DNA from: Acarospora socialis
Lineage: Eukaryota; Ascomycota; Lecanoromycetes; Acarosporales; Acarosporaceae
Reading direction: 5' to 3'
DNA length: 64,000 bases
Assembly: GCA_025617375.2 (NCBI GenBank)
Contig: JAMYGW020000009.1
Coordinates: forward strand, 868,001-932,000
Below the pieces are notes generated by a model, which was not told the origin of the DNA, did not search any database, and worked only from the letters and a program-made list of their open reading frames with translations. The first letter of the stretch is position 1, and every line of letters starts with the position of its first letter. The translations under genes and the position numbers were made by a program. Below are positions 13,101 through 24,567 of the stretch, one piece after another.

Positions 13101-16100
13101 GACCCACGCGCTCTGTGGCTTCGGGAAGGTGGCTTATGGCCATGCATAACTCCAATCACACTTCTCGAGCAACTCCGGTCAGTATCTGGATCCGTGTTTG
13201 GAGACCGTATAAAGGAAAACCTTATTGCGTATGCGTTGTCCATAACAGCCTTGCAAAGGTTCATCAGAATGGAGGACGCCGACCAGAAACGCAATCCTCA
13301 AAAACTGCTCGAGGAACAGGAGAATTCAGGTCATGGCAACTGGCAGCCACTAGAATATCCGGACTGGCTTCTTCTGGAGATCGATGCAAATATTCTCATA
13401 CGGCCTGATCAGGTTGACGTTGCGCTTGCAACCATCTTCCCTGTGTCCAAGTCTAACTCAGTGCTGCAAATGAACATGGGACAGGGTAAGTCCATAATGG
13501 TTTACAGTATTTGTGGAAGCCCGTTTGAAACTCAGCAAATGTACAGCTGACGCAAGTTCGCAGGTAAAACTTCTTGTATTATACCGATGGTTGCTGCCGT
13601 GCTAGCAGACACAAAGAAGCTCCTAAGGGTTGTCGTCCCCAAATCGCTTCTGTTGCAAACAGCTCAGTTACTAAATGCTCGGGTTGGGGGTCTGCTCGGT
13701 CGGGAAGTGAGGCATGTCCCATTTTCCCGCAGAACGTCGACTACGTCAGATACAACTCAGGCATATCATAATATTCATCGTGAGGTCCTCAAAGCGTCAG
13801 GTGTCATCCTGGCCCTTCCGGAACACATCCTATCCTTTACGTTAAGTGGATTGCAGCGGTTGTCGGACAAACGCTTATTGGAGGCAAAGCCGATGATCAA
13901 AGTCCAGGCATGGATGAAGCGAGTATGCCGAGATGTACTCGACGAATGTGACTTCACGCTTGCTGTACGGACACAGTTGATATACCCATCTGGATCACAA
14001 AATACCGTGGACGGGCCACCCCATCGCTGGGAGACATCCGAGACCTTACTGCGGCTAGTCGATGGCCATTTGTGGAACCTTCAACATGAGTTCCCTCAAA
14101 GCATCGAGGTAGTTCACAGGCCGAGAGGTCGGTTTCCGCTTGTTTATTTTCTTCGCAGGGATGTTGAGGATGCATTAATTGCGCGATTAGTGGAAGATAT
14201 CTGTGGCGGGCGGACGTCAATCATACCGACAGAGGACGCCTCAAACTCCGATCGTCTAGCAATCAGGCGTTTTATCTCGGAAGCCAAAGTCCCACCCGCA
14301 GTTTTTGAACGCATCCGTCAGCTGTTCAACGACAAGCCTGCTGCAACACAGACTATCTATCTACTGCGAGGCTTGTTGGTACACCGCATACTGCTTCTGA
14401 CTCTCAAGAAGCGGTGGAATGTACAATATGGATTGCATCCGAATCGAGACCCAATAGCGGTTCCCTTCTATGCCAAAGGTGTGCCGTCCGATCAAGCAGA
14501 GTGGGGACATCCTGATGTAGCTTTACTGTTTTCGATTCTCGCTTTTTACTACGACGGTCTCACTGTCGCTCAGTTGCGTCACAGCCTGGAGCATGTCCTG
14601 AAATCCGACGACCCGTCAAGTCAGTATGACCGCTGGAGCCATAGCTCCGACAGCCTCCCAGACTCGTTGCGGGATTGGAACGCAATCAATATTGATGACG
14701 AAACTCAGGTTATGGAATTCTGGCAACATTTCCGCTATAATACAACTGTTATCGAATACTTCTTGAATAATTTCGTTTTTCCCAAACATGCCAAACAGTT
14801 CCAGACGAAGTTGCAAGCTTCAGGGTGGGACATCCCTCTCTTTTTACCAGGCAGCTCACTGTCAACTGCACAGAGTGTCAGTACACACTCTCCGCCCTTG
14901 ACGACGGGCTTCAGTGGAACCAACGACAACAGACGAATGCTGCCTCTAACCATAAAGCAAAACGATCTCGTCGGACTTTCACATACAAACGCCGAGGTGT
15001 TGACATATTTACTACAGAAGCGAAGCCGACAGTACACACTCGCTGCGGACCCACGTGGGCACCGTTTATCTGAAGTTGATCTGCTCGGAAATCTCGGGAA
15101 GATGGGAATCCGAATTCTGATCGACGCGGGAGCCCAAATCCTGGAGATGGACAACTTGAGTCTGGCGAAAGCGTGGCTCAGTGTCAACCAAGACGCCCCA
15201 GCCGTCGTCTACTTCGATACGGAGAACAAGCCCTTTGTTCGGTATCGACACGGCTCTTCGATCCCTTTATTAGCGTCACCCTTTGCTGACAACTTGGGCG
15301 ACTGTCTTGTCTATCTTGACGAAGCTCACACTCGGGGCACTGATTTGAAGATGCCAGCTTTTGCGCGTGGAGCATTGACATTGGGTCTGGGCCAGACGAA
15401 AGATCATACGGTGCAGGGTTCGTATAGATGGTTGACGCACATACGATGAACTGGGACTAACACGCTTACAGCTGCGATGAGACTACGACAGCTAGGTACT
15501 TCACAGTCTGTTGCGTTTTTCGCCCCTCCCGAGGTCCACCAGAGCATTCTCGATCTTTGTCAGAAAAAAATGGGTGATTCAGTAGATTCAAGCGATGTGA
15601 TTTGCTGGCTGTTGGAGCAGACCTGTGATGGAATCGAGCAGCTTCAGCCTCTGTACTTCTCTCAGGGTGTCGACTTCTGTCGTCGCACACAGGTGGCTGC
15701 CGATAATCCGAATTTCCTTGTTGACGCTCATCAACGTGATGCACTTCTTGGCGTTTTACGGCATCCGGAGCGGCAGACTTTGGCTCAATTGTATGGACCG
15801 AGTGTACAGTCGAAGCCTCCCTCGACCTCCGGGACCTGGTTACCAGAAGTTGCAGCCTTTATAAAGGAGCTCGACACCCTGCGGAAAGGTTTTCAAGACA
15901 CTGGTAGCGCCGTTCATGGCTCGGCATTACAGGAAGTCGAACAGGAGCGGGAGTTTGCTTACGAAGTCGAAGCTGTACGTGAGGTACAACGGCCAACTCA
16001 CTACGCGCCCCTGCTGTTCTCTGGCCTTCATAGGGACATCATCAACTTTGTGAAAACCGGCAGACTCGCCGTTGATTGTGCAGGATATGAGCAGGCATTC

Positions 16101-16937
16101 GTGGCTTTGCGCCGGACTGCGTTGGGTCTGAAATATGGGATTAATAGCGAAGCCACTGCATCCAAGATGTTTGTATCAACTGAGTTCACAAGGACCGTGA
16201 AGTCGCTGCCGAATCGCCCAAATGATAACTTTCAGGCAAGTCAGAGAGCTTCATTCACCTCCTATTGGTTGCGTCGTCAGCCGGATGTATTCCAGAACTA
16301 CTGAAAGCTAACGCCTTTGTCACAGCGCCAAGTCAACTGGCTCCTATGGAGTCTCGAAAGCGAAACAGCTCTCATCGTATCCCCCGAAGAAGCCGAAGCT
16401 CTGATACCCCTCGTCCGCGAGGTCGAAAGCCCTCTCGTATACTTACTGACCTACATGGCTCCAGTAATGCGTAAGATGCTGCACTTCAACCGTCTGGACT
16501 ACTACACAGTGCCGACCCTGCCACCAGCGTGGAAAGCTCCGACCTGGCTCACAATCCAGCTCGGCATCTTCGCAGGTCGCCTGTATTTTGAGTACGGAGA
16601 GTACGACGCGTTGCGGGAATATCTTGGTTTGCAAGACACTACTCCTAAGCTCACCGATCCATCATGTGACACTGTTCCACAACACGAGCTTGGTTTAAGA
16701 GACGGCGCAGACAATGACGCGATCACTACGGTGGAAACTGTACCGCAAAGTTTTACCGCCAAGCCCCTAACATTCCTGCAGGAATGGCTGGCTATAAGAC
16801 GGAAAGGCCAAGATTTCGCGCAGACGCCTATGGGATACGTGTGTCAGGGCAAGCCTTTGGCGGCGGGTCATCCATTTTTCCTTTGTAGGATGGGGAGAGG
16901 AGGGGGCGTTGGGGATGAGGTAGACCGTGACTGCTGA
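7128..16937 (+). CDS. Giant DUF6606/DUF3638/DUF3645-type protein
   Basis: Five exons: 7128-7471, 7535-13485, 13564-15417, 15472-16235 and 16326-16937, giving about 3174 residues. Introns are 63, 78, 54 and 90 nt; the last has a GC donor (ttcag|gcaagt). The N-terminus (LFHHVVLPPRLPG) matches the start of the DUF6606 region. Near residue 2098 is MNMGQGKTS, a P-loop-like motif formed exactly across intron 2, followed by IIPMVAAVLAD and LRVVVPKSLLLQ. Near 2683 is LVYLDEAHTRGTDL, a DEAH-type Walker B, then LTLGLGQTKDHTVQAAMRLR, the DUF3645 signature. It looks like a helicase-type P-loop NTPase in a huge scaffold. Databases often label such proteins 'ubiquitinyl hydrolase'; I see no recognisable Cys-His protease motif and do not adopt that name. 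The true role is unknown. The ATG at 7128 is preferred because the upstream frame opens only with TTG. Confidence 0.9.
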
Positions 16938-17574
16938 TGTTGATGCTGTTGGACTGGATGGTAAAGCAGGCGAAGGCGGAGGACTGGAAGAGGACAGGAG
17001 AAGTGGATGGGGCGAAAGGGATAAGGAAAAGGAACCCGGGTGATGGGTGCTATCAGAAAGTTACAGATTAGGTAATAGAGAATAACCCTAGTACTCCATA
17101 GACCAGCGGAGCTGGTGTTAGACTTAGAGATCAATGGATACTCAAATAATCTCGTCAAAGACCCACCATGGTCCACCTGGCTTATGGGTCTACGTCTCAC
17201 CTATATAGCTGACTGATTTCGTCGCTTAAGAAATCTAACCTTCTTCCACTTTTGAACCACACAACACAAGAGACTCATTTTGACAGCCCTGAAGACACAA
17301 GCAACTCATCAGAAATGTTGCGGTCGCACGCGACGCGCAACCTGCACATTCACTATACATTCACTTGGAACCTGACTTCGTGGTCTGGCGGGCCTTTTGT
17401 CTTAGTGGTCAAGATCCATTACAAGAACCTTCAATGTTGTTGACTGGCAATGTTCAGAAACATCAACACCTGAACCAGCTGAAGGCTGTGACTCATCAGA
17501 GGATCGGTTAGAAGGTCATTGGCCTTATTATATTCTAGCTATTAAGGATGTCAGTGCTTACATAGGTGTGGATA

Positions 17575-17808
17575 TGGTTTCAGGTCTTCAATGAATGCTG
17601 TTGTGCACCAAGACAATGTATGGGTGAAGTACTCCCCAAGTCTAGAGTCTAGACCTATCTTGTAGAATGAATTCCTTTTTATTCTTGAAAGTTTCATGGA
17701 GACCTTTATATAACATAGTCAACCTCTCTCAAGAATCACATTTGTTGATGTCTCAATGTCTTGGAGTGCGCAATGGCACTATTAGCATTCATTTACGACC
17801 TAGAACTA
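17575..17808. mobile_element. 234-bp MITE, TA target duplication, copy 1
   Basis: It begins tggtttcaggtc after TA and ends gacctagaacta before TA. The subterminal repeat is cattcatttacgacc on the right and a mutated equivalent on the left. The same element, with an internal gaagtactcc/ggagtgcgc pair, is found at 31594-31830. Confidence 0.75.
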
Positions 17809-19505
17809 TACAAAGTGGTGACCACTCTGCTTGGAGGCATTGATGTCCATTGATGTCACAGCTTGATGATGCTCTCAAAGAAGTGTCACATGCATCTCAG
17901 GAGAGACAGCTCATCAACAGTGTGATAGTTAGTGCAATCATATGTTCTCTGCAACTCATGGGTTGGAGGTGAGCCTTCAATAGAGAGGTTGCTTTGGCTT
18001 GCGACATGGTCCATGCGGCAGAGTGGTCACCCACATCAAGGAGGTTTCCAGGATTAGGCAGTTCCTCCGGAAGATGGGTTATCCCAATGATACGAAATTA
18101 CAGTGTATTATTATCAGGCCACTGTCCAAGCAATTTCTCGCAAGCGAGAATTACTCAGTAGCTGTGGACACAAGAAAAGGCTGAAGTAACCGTAGCTTCT
18201 ATCGTATCATATCGTATTGTATTGTATTAAGCAAGACTGGAGCGAGCTGATAGCTGATCAAAGAGGACAAGTTCCGAGATAGTAGAGTTGCACAGTCGTT
18301 TTCGCTTTCGGCTGCGTGACCGTTCGATTGGTCAACCGTGCTCCAGCCGGTGGATCTGAGACGTCTCCAAGTCCCCGAGTTGGGAAATGGAAGAAGTCTG
18401 GATGCTTCCCACGGGGCTTATTCATGATCTTGACTCGATTTTCAGCTGCACACACATTCTACCCAGGTAATTAATGTCTTAACTGATAACGACCGAATGG
18501 ACTGAGCAGCTATTCTGAAGTCATGGCTCTTTCTGTCATGAGATAGGGTATTATATAAGCCTGGAAGTAAAGGACGGGAAGATTCGAGTCCGGCAATAAT
18601 TTTAGTCAAAGTAAATTGGAGGATTTGCAGCGTCATACCTAGGTTAACCATTGGTGGTTTTAGATCTGCGAAAACCTGCGATGGTGCAAGAGTACCTACC
18701 TTAATACAGTAGTGATACCTTAGTTGAGGAAGCCCTCTTTGTTGCGACTCCCCACACTCCGTATATCCCTCTACTCTCGCTTTCCGGCAAGACAAACACA
18801 AGCGTTGAGGAGATCTTGGGATCTCTTGGCGACCTTCTACATGCGGTTATTCATGCGCCGCAAGGCGTTAGTACGGTAACCTTTTGCAAGCTCCGTAAGG
18901 TAGAGGGTGCTGTTACCGGAGTACGCCGTACCTGAGCCCTGATGTCACCTTCTTGCAGCTCACCACCTTAGGTGTAATTGTAGATACCTTACCATTCTTC
19001 GTGTAAGCCTGAATCGATTATTCGTATTGTCACACACGAGTTGTCTGGCTTGATCGTATTGCATAAGTGTATTCTTGCTCCAATCATTCGGTCAGTGTGG
19101 CGAAAGTGTTTGGATAGCTTATTGATCGTGGACAATGGTAATGGCACAGTAGTGCCAGACTTGGCTATTCGCTTCTGCTTTAGGCTTGCATACAGTTCCT
19201 CCTCTCCGGGTGCGACCTAACCAATCTGACTCCACCCATAACGCCAACCTTTGCTGTTACCGCAGCTGAACTGAATAATTCACCGATCCACCAGCTCAGA
19301 GGTAGATATATGATCAGCCTGACAGAACCTTCTCCCTCTATGTGTACGAATCTTTATATAAGGGATACCATTGGGTCAACCTTCGGATGATTAACACCAT
19401 CGTCGTGAAGCGAACAAAGACCTTGGATAAGAATTCAACTGTCAGGAGTGCACATACCACAGCAACGTGCCCTGGTGGCTAGTCAGCTTGATTTCGAACT
19501 GATCC

Positions 19506-19547
19506 ACCTCTATTTTCCTCTACCTTATCCTCCCTCTCGACACGCAT
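19506..19547 (+). promoter_or_regulatory. Pyrimidine-rich core promoter / 5' leader
   Basis: This 42-nt stretch, almost entirely C and T and ending directly before the ATG at 19549, is typical of filamentous-fungal transcription start regions. No clear TATA box is seen nearby. Confidence 0.35.
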
Positions 19548-19548
19548 A

Positions 19549-20727
19549 ATGGTCGATTTTCGAGGTCCACCTTATCAATTTCCCTCGAGGAAGCCGCTCC
19601 TCCCTCAAATACCCGGCAATGATCCAAATCTCCGACCTTTAACCAAGATCGTCCCCGACTCCCACTACCCTGCTGCCGGTCAGCTAACCATGAATTCTAC
19701 ATCATCTCACTCACGAACCCGCACCTCCTCCTCGTCCGTCTTCCCACAAATTCGACCTTCCTCTACCACTTCACCCCAGAGCCAGAACTACTCGCCATCT
19801 CCCTACCAGAACACTCCGAACAGCAACTCATACGCATCGCGCCGCAGACCTTCCAATGCAACCTCCACCACCTCTACCACCACCGGCAACGGCTACGCGC
19901 CCGTCCGAACGTACTCGAACGCGTCCAACTCCCTCCGACGTAGCATATCCTCCCGATCCGCCGGGTCCACCACGCAGTGCGGTTACGTCGCCCTCATGCG
20001 CAAGCAGAAAGCGACCGTCTGGTGCGACCGATCCCAACATGAAGACCCGCGCATCCTGGCCCAGCAGAAAGCCGCCCGGCTGCGCGCCGTCATGGAAGTC
20101 AGCGGCCAGGGCAGGACGAGCACGAGCGGAAGCATGGGAAGTGGAGGTCTGGGTGTGAGGAGCAAGATCCGGCATCACGGCGCACCGAAGGCGGTTGGTT
20201 ACACGCCGGCGAGTCTGGTCGGTGGAGGAGTACCCATGCGTCTGAGCGCGAGCGAAGTCGGCGACGAAGGCAGCGACGACGAGGATGCCGACAGTGCGAA
20301 GTATTACCAGCGAACAGGAACAGGGAGCGGTCGGAGCTCGTTCGCGAGCAATAGACGCTATGACGGATCGCGGCTGCCGGGACGGTTCAGTCAAGGCAGC
20401 ACGCCACCGAGCGGACAAGGCAGCAGTCCTGAAGACGAGATCCCCGAGCTTTCCGAAACACCTGTTCCAGGTGACTATCAGCGGACCGCCACGGGCACGA
20501 ATGATTACTTCACACAATCCTCTTCTGCCGGGCAGGCAACATCTGGTGACAGCGGTAGCTCTGGCGAACGACAATTCGGCGACGTGGGCAAGTTGGCTGC
20601 ACCGAGCGTGGCTCAGACCAGGGCCGATGCGAGCAAGACGGCGGATGAGCTGAGGAGAAGGGGTAGTGTGGATGATCGGACAATGACGATGAGTGCGGTT
20701 AGGTTGTTCGTCGCAAACCCGGATTGA
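19549..20727 (+). CDS. Conserved disordered fungal protein of unknown function
   Basis: A single exon of 392 residues, mostly low-complexity Ser/Thr/Gly/Pro and so probably disordered. Two short conserved-looking islands stand out: CGYVALMRKQKATVWCDR followed by a charged helix around residues 143-185, and the extreme C-terminus RRGSVDDRTMTMSAVRLFVA. I recall such islands at these positions in uncharacterised Pezizomycotina proteins; no enzymatic motif is visible. An acidic patch (GDEGSDDEDADSAKYY) lies near 240. A CT-rich leader at about 19506-19547 abuts the ATG. A long minus-strand frame over 19828-20928 is a composition shadow. The function cannot be inferred. Confidence 0.8.
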   Translation: MVDFRGPPYQFPSRKPLLPQIPGNDPNLRPLTKIVPDSHYPAAGQLTMNSTSSHSRTRTSSSSVFPQIRPSSTTSPQSQNYSPSPYQNTPNSNSYASRRRPSNATSTTSTTTGNGYAPVRTYSNASNSLRRSISSRSAGSTTQCGYVALMRKQKATVWCDRSQHEDPRILAQQKAARLRAVMEVSGQGRTSTSGSMGSGGLGVRSKIRHHGAPKAVGYTPASLVGGGVPMRLSASEVGDEGSDDEDADSAKYYQRTGTGSGRSSFASNRRYDGSRLPGRFSQGSTPPSGQGSSPEDEIPELSETPVPGDYQRTATGTNDYFTQSSSAGQATSGDSGSSGERQFGDVGKLAAPSVAQTRADASKTADELRRRGSVDDRTMTMSAVRLFVANPD

Positions 20728-21966
20728 GTGACTGATGGAGGGTATCACGTGGGCTGCGGATGAGGGACTGATATCGCGATGGATTTGTTGGATTTCTGCA
20801 GTTCGGTTCCTTCGGGGCTTGGTGTTGCACTCTGGAACATCGACAGTGGGAGGGCGCCGGATGGCCATATATATACGCACGGTACAGATGTCTACTTTGG
20901 CTACAGCATGGCGTTCCGGGGGACACACTGTTTGGGATTGCGAGAGGACGGACGTCCTAAGTTGACGCTGATGGGCTTAGTTACAGAGTATATAGGGGCA
21001 TGCGGACAGCATAGTACATACATTGGAAACACCTCGAGCAAATTATAGAGCCGAGCATCTGAGCAGGTGACCTCTTGGTTTATTAAAGAATATATCTTTA
21101 ACACCTTCTTAATCAACAATGTGCCGATAGAGCATTGCCACATTCAAGGACGCTTTCCCACAAACGTGGACTTGATCTCCAGCCATTCCGCGTCGTGTGC
21201 ACTGTTCAACCGACCACCGAAATAACCCTACTCAGTGGAGAAGCCCTACACCTCTGCCCTCATACGCTATGCAGAAAAGAGTACACATAACTACCTTAAC
21301 TGTCAACCACACACGTCTAACGTCAGACTGAGATATCGGTCACCTTCCCCACCTCCCAAGCCCATCGATAGAAGGCGAGAGCAGAATCAATCCACCCAAA
21401 CTTGTGCATCAGCGGGAGTCAAATGAAGTTAAGCATACAGTAGTATACTGTTGAAGTCATAGAATGGTGGGAACTAGTTCAAGGCTTGGGGATCTTCTAT
21501 TGATATTTCATTGTCTGTACCTTGTTCAGCGTAATTGTGAAATAGGGCTTCGGTCAACAGAGTTGCTGTTGGTTTCATAGACACAGTTCATTCCACTAAC
21601 TATTCCCTGCACCACTCAATGCCGAAGGTATCATGGGCGTGATCTTGTTGCCTTTGCATATGTATGGCTCTGGGAATGAACCACAAGCAGCGGGTCTTGT
21701 TCAGTAGGGTGCCGGGAACTTTATCTTTTGTTGAAGTGGTCGGCTGTTGTTGCCCTGTCGGAGCTCGCTTAAGCCTCGCGTGCTGTGAACGCGAAACCAA
21801 CTTAATGACGCGTCTCCCTGACTTCCCACGATCTACCGACTGTGAACGTAGAGCACATTGATGTCGGGATACGTTGAGTGCTGCACTTCTGGAATTTCTT
21901 GTTCGTACGAGCGTCTTTGTGCCATTTTGTCGATTATAGCTTGCGTGCTCTTCTCCAACCGCTGCG
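20728..21966. other. Intergenic
   Basis: No gene seen. Short frames on both strands lack support. The last ~120 nt are the leader of the CAF-1 gene. Confidence 0.6.
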
Positions 21967-24122
21967 ATGAGCGCAATGTCCATCTCTCCACGGAAAAGAC
22001 CACATCCAGACAGTGGAGTTGGCGAGCACGCTCAAGAGGAGATTGGATGTACTGTATCTCAAACCCGCGATGGGGTGAACGGATTAGGGTTTCCACAACT
22101 ACAAGAAAGCATCGAGGTCGCCTCACACCGCTGTAGCAGCGAAACAAGCAGACTTACGTCGCCGCCTCTAAGCAGCAATGATTCGAACATCGGCGAGACC
22201 GCGGTCTCGTCAGCCCAAGCTCAACATGCCACTCCAACGCAGCCTGCGAAACGCCGCAAGCTGACCTTTGCGGAGAAGGAAAGCTTGAAGGTCGAGAAGG
22301 GGGTGAAAGAAAAGCAGAAAGCGGAAGAAAAGGCTAGGAAGGATGATGAGAAGCGGGTGAAAGAAGAAGAAAAGAAGCGAAAAGAGGAGGGAGCTAGGGA
22401 AGAGAAACGGAAGAAGGAGGAAGAGAGGGAGGAGAAGAAGAGGATTAAGGAATTGGAGAAGTCGGCTAAGGAGGAGGAGAAGAGGAGAAAGGAGGAAGAG
22501 AAGGTGAAGAAGGAAAAGGTACGAATGGATGGATCAACTTATGGTTGTCACGACTAACAAGATACAGTCGCAAATGCGGCTTAATTCCTTCTTCGTTAAG
22601 CCTGCTACCACGAGCCCTGGGGCGGTCAGTACACCTCCGATGGATGGGCGACGTAGCTCCCTGGGTTCTATAGATGGCATGGATGTGAGCACGAGAAGCA
22701 GGTCTACCTCGGCTAGTCCGCAGAAGTTCACGGAATCGGACTATGAACGATTGTTCCCGCCTTTCTACCTCCAGTCACATACCGTTTTGGCGCCTTATAA
22801 CCGATTCAGCAGAGACATGGAAGCACTGGAGCTTGCGCGGGCAGGGATTGATGCTCACCTGCGAAATGCTTGGACTGGCCTGGAGGAGGAACTAGGAAAG
22901 AGGAACGCTTTGCAAGCCTACGCCATTGAACAATTACACATTCCTCAACACAAGCGCAAGAAGCGCGCCAGAAAACAACCCACAGTCAGATCAGTCATGG
23001 AAAGAATTAATGGGACCGAAAAGAATCCCATTGATCTTACGGATAGTGAAGGAACGCGAAAGTGTAACCCTGTCGAGTTGCTTAGGTCGATATCTGTAAA
23101 GCACCTGCAGTTTGCTGAAGATGTTCGTCCGCCGTACCGGGGGACATATACGAAGCTTCCCACCAAGCAGTCACCTTTGAATTTGGCAAGGAATCCATTC
23201 GAGCGAGCTTTGCCACAGACGAACTATGATTACGACTCTGAGGCTGAATGGGAAGAACCGGGAGAAGGCGAAGATCTGGACTCTGAAGGCGAGGAAGAAC
23301 ATGGTAGTGACGACGAGGAAGACGAGATGGAAGGATTTTTGGACGATGACGATACCGGCGACGGAGTACCCACCGCAGGCAACAAACGGAGGCATGTTGT
23401 TGGAAATCTCGAGCCTGTGTCCAGCGGACTATGCTGGGAAGATGGTCATGGTCGATCCCGAGGAGGCACCGACGGAGGAGTTGACTCCAAAATTGATCTG
23501 AAAACATACAGACTGGAGTTTATGCTCGGTGGGTTTTGTGATCCGTATTCGGGCCAGGGTTATGAGTGACTGACTTCAACAGAGAACCATTCTCTGCCGA
23601 TTGACCCCTTCTCGACTGCCTACTGGGCAAGTAATGACATCTCTCTCCCTTTATCATCAACCGACGCTGCAGCGTCAACGTCAACAACCACGACCCTCAT
23701 GAACCCACCTCGAATACCACTCCACGCACTCAACCGCACCAACCCCGCCATAAACGGACTCGGCCCTTCCGCGCTGACGCTCGTAAATTCCGACGGTAAG
23801 ATCGTCAGCACTCCATCCAACTTCGCCACACCGTCCAAAGCTCAGAAACCGGCCAACAAACGCCAAGTCGCTCCCGAGCTGATGTCGGACTTCAAGAGGG
23901 CCATTCAAGGGAGCGATCTAACTAAAGCGGGGTTGATCGAGATTTTAAAGAAACAGTACGTTTATTTCACATAGAGAAAGGTAGAAGAACGGAGATATTG
24001 ATATTCTGTCTAGGTTCCCAAAAACCTCAAAAGATGCCATCAAAGATACTCTGACGACGATCGCGGATCGGGTGGGGACGAAGGAGGTAGATAAAAGGTG
24101 GGTTATTAGGGACGGTGTATAA
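21967..24122 (+). CDS. RLF2: Chromatin assembly factor 1 large subunit (p150/Rlf2-type)
   Basis: Four exons, 21967-22518, 22568-23528, 23583-23955 and 24014-24122, encode 664 residues. Introns are 49, 54 and 58 nt with good branch points (gactaac, gactgac). CAF-1 deposits H3-H4 on newly replicated DNA, and its large subunit binds PCNA, DNA and histones. Seen here: an N-terminal SPRKRPHPD region, a Lys/Glu/Arg-rich KER helix at about residues 95-184, a PCNA-box-like QMRLNSFFVK just after intron 1, the acidic core FAEDVRPPYRGTYTK...NYDYDSEAEWEEP with a long Glu/Asp run, IDPFSTAYW, and a C-terminal winged-helix segment (ELMSDFKRAIQGSDLTK...RVGTKEVDKRWVI). All expected blocks are present in order. 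It converges with the minus-strand gene at 24568. Confidence 0.92.
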
Positions 24123-24567
24123 ATCGGAACAGTCATTCGCGCTTTGAGGCTCTATTGACTATAAGAGCGCTCGGCTAGGCCAAAAGTTATTGCTGCTAGC
24201 TGAGGCTCGTATCCGGCGATTTTGCTTGTGCATGTAGCATGTGGCGTGCTTGAGTAGCGGGCTGTGGGAGTATTGCAAGTCGGCGATGTGCTTTGCCGCT
24301 GGGCGCTGAGAGGAAAGGGTGAGAAGTTCGTTATTTGTATAGCTCTGTAGATGAGCATCTATAGCTGCATTTGCATTGCACGGCGCTTTAGAGTTAGGAC
24401 TGGCGTCGTGCTTCTACGACTTAGCTTTGAGTCGTTTCGAGATTCGACGCTTCGGTTTTGTTTGGAGCGAGATGTTGAGTCCAATGATGTCTATGAACTG
24501 CCACTCGCATCTGATCCTATAGAGTACGTTTACGTTTTTGCCTATTTCGTATTCTGTACAAATATCC
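24123..24567. other. Intergenic between convergent genes
   Basis: The shared 3' region of the CAF-1 and ceramide glucosyltransferase genes; nothing else seen. Confidence 0.6.

Larger units (their letters stand above)
16938..19548. other. Intergenic, 2.6 kb
   Basis: It contains one MITE (17575-17808) and a cgtat-rich microsatellite-like patch near 18198-18230. No convincing coding sequence or tRNA was found. Confidence 0.6.

Noticed and set aside
16236-16304. Stop codon inside the giant gene suggesting a pseudogene
   Set aside because: The stop lies in a GC-AG intron with a good branch point; the reading continues in frame from 16326.
19828-20928. Long minus-strand frame of 366 codons
   Set aside because: It overlaps the Ser/Thr-rich plus-strand gene and has the composition of an antisense shadow (Arg/Pro/Ala-rich), with no domain.
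22529-23569. Treating the two halves of the CAF-1 gene as separate genes
   Set aside because: A 49-nt intron with a gactaac branch point joins them in frame.
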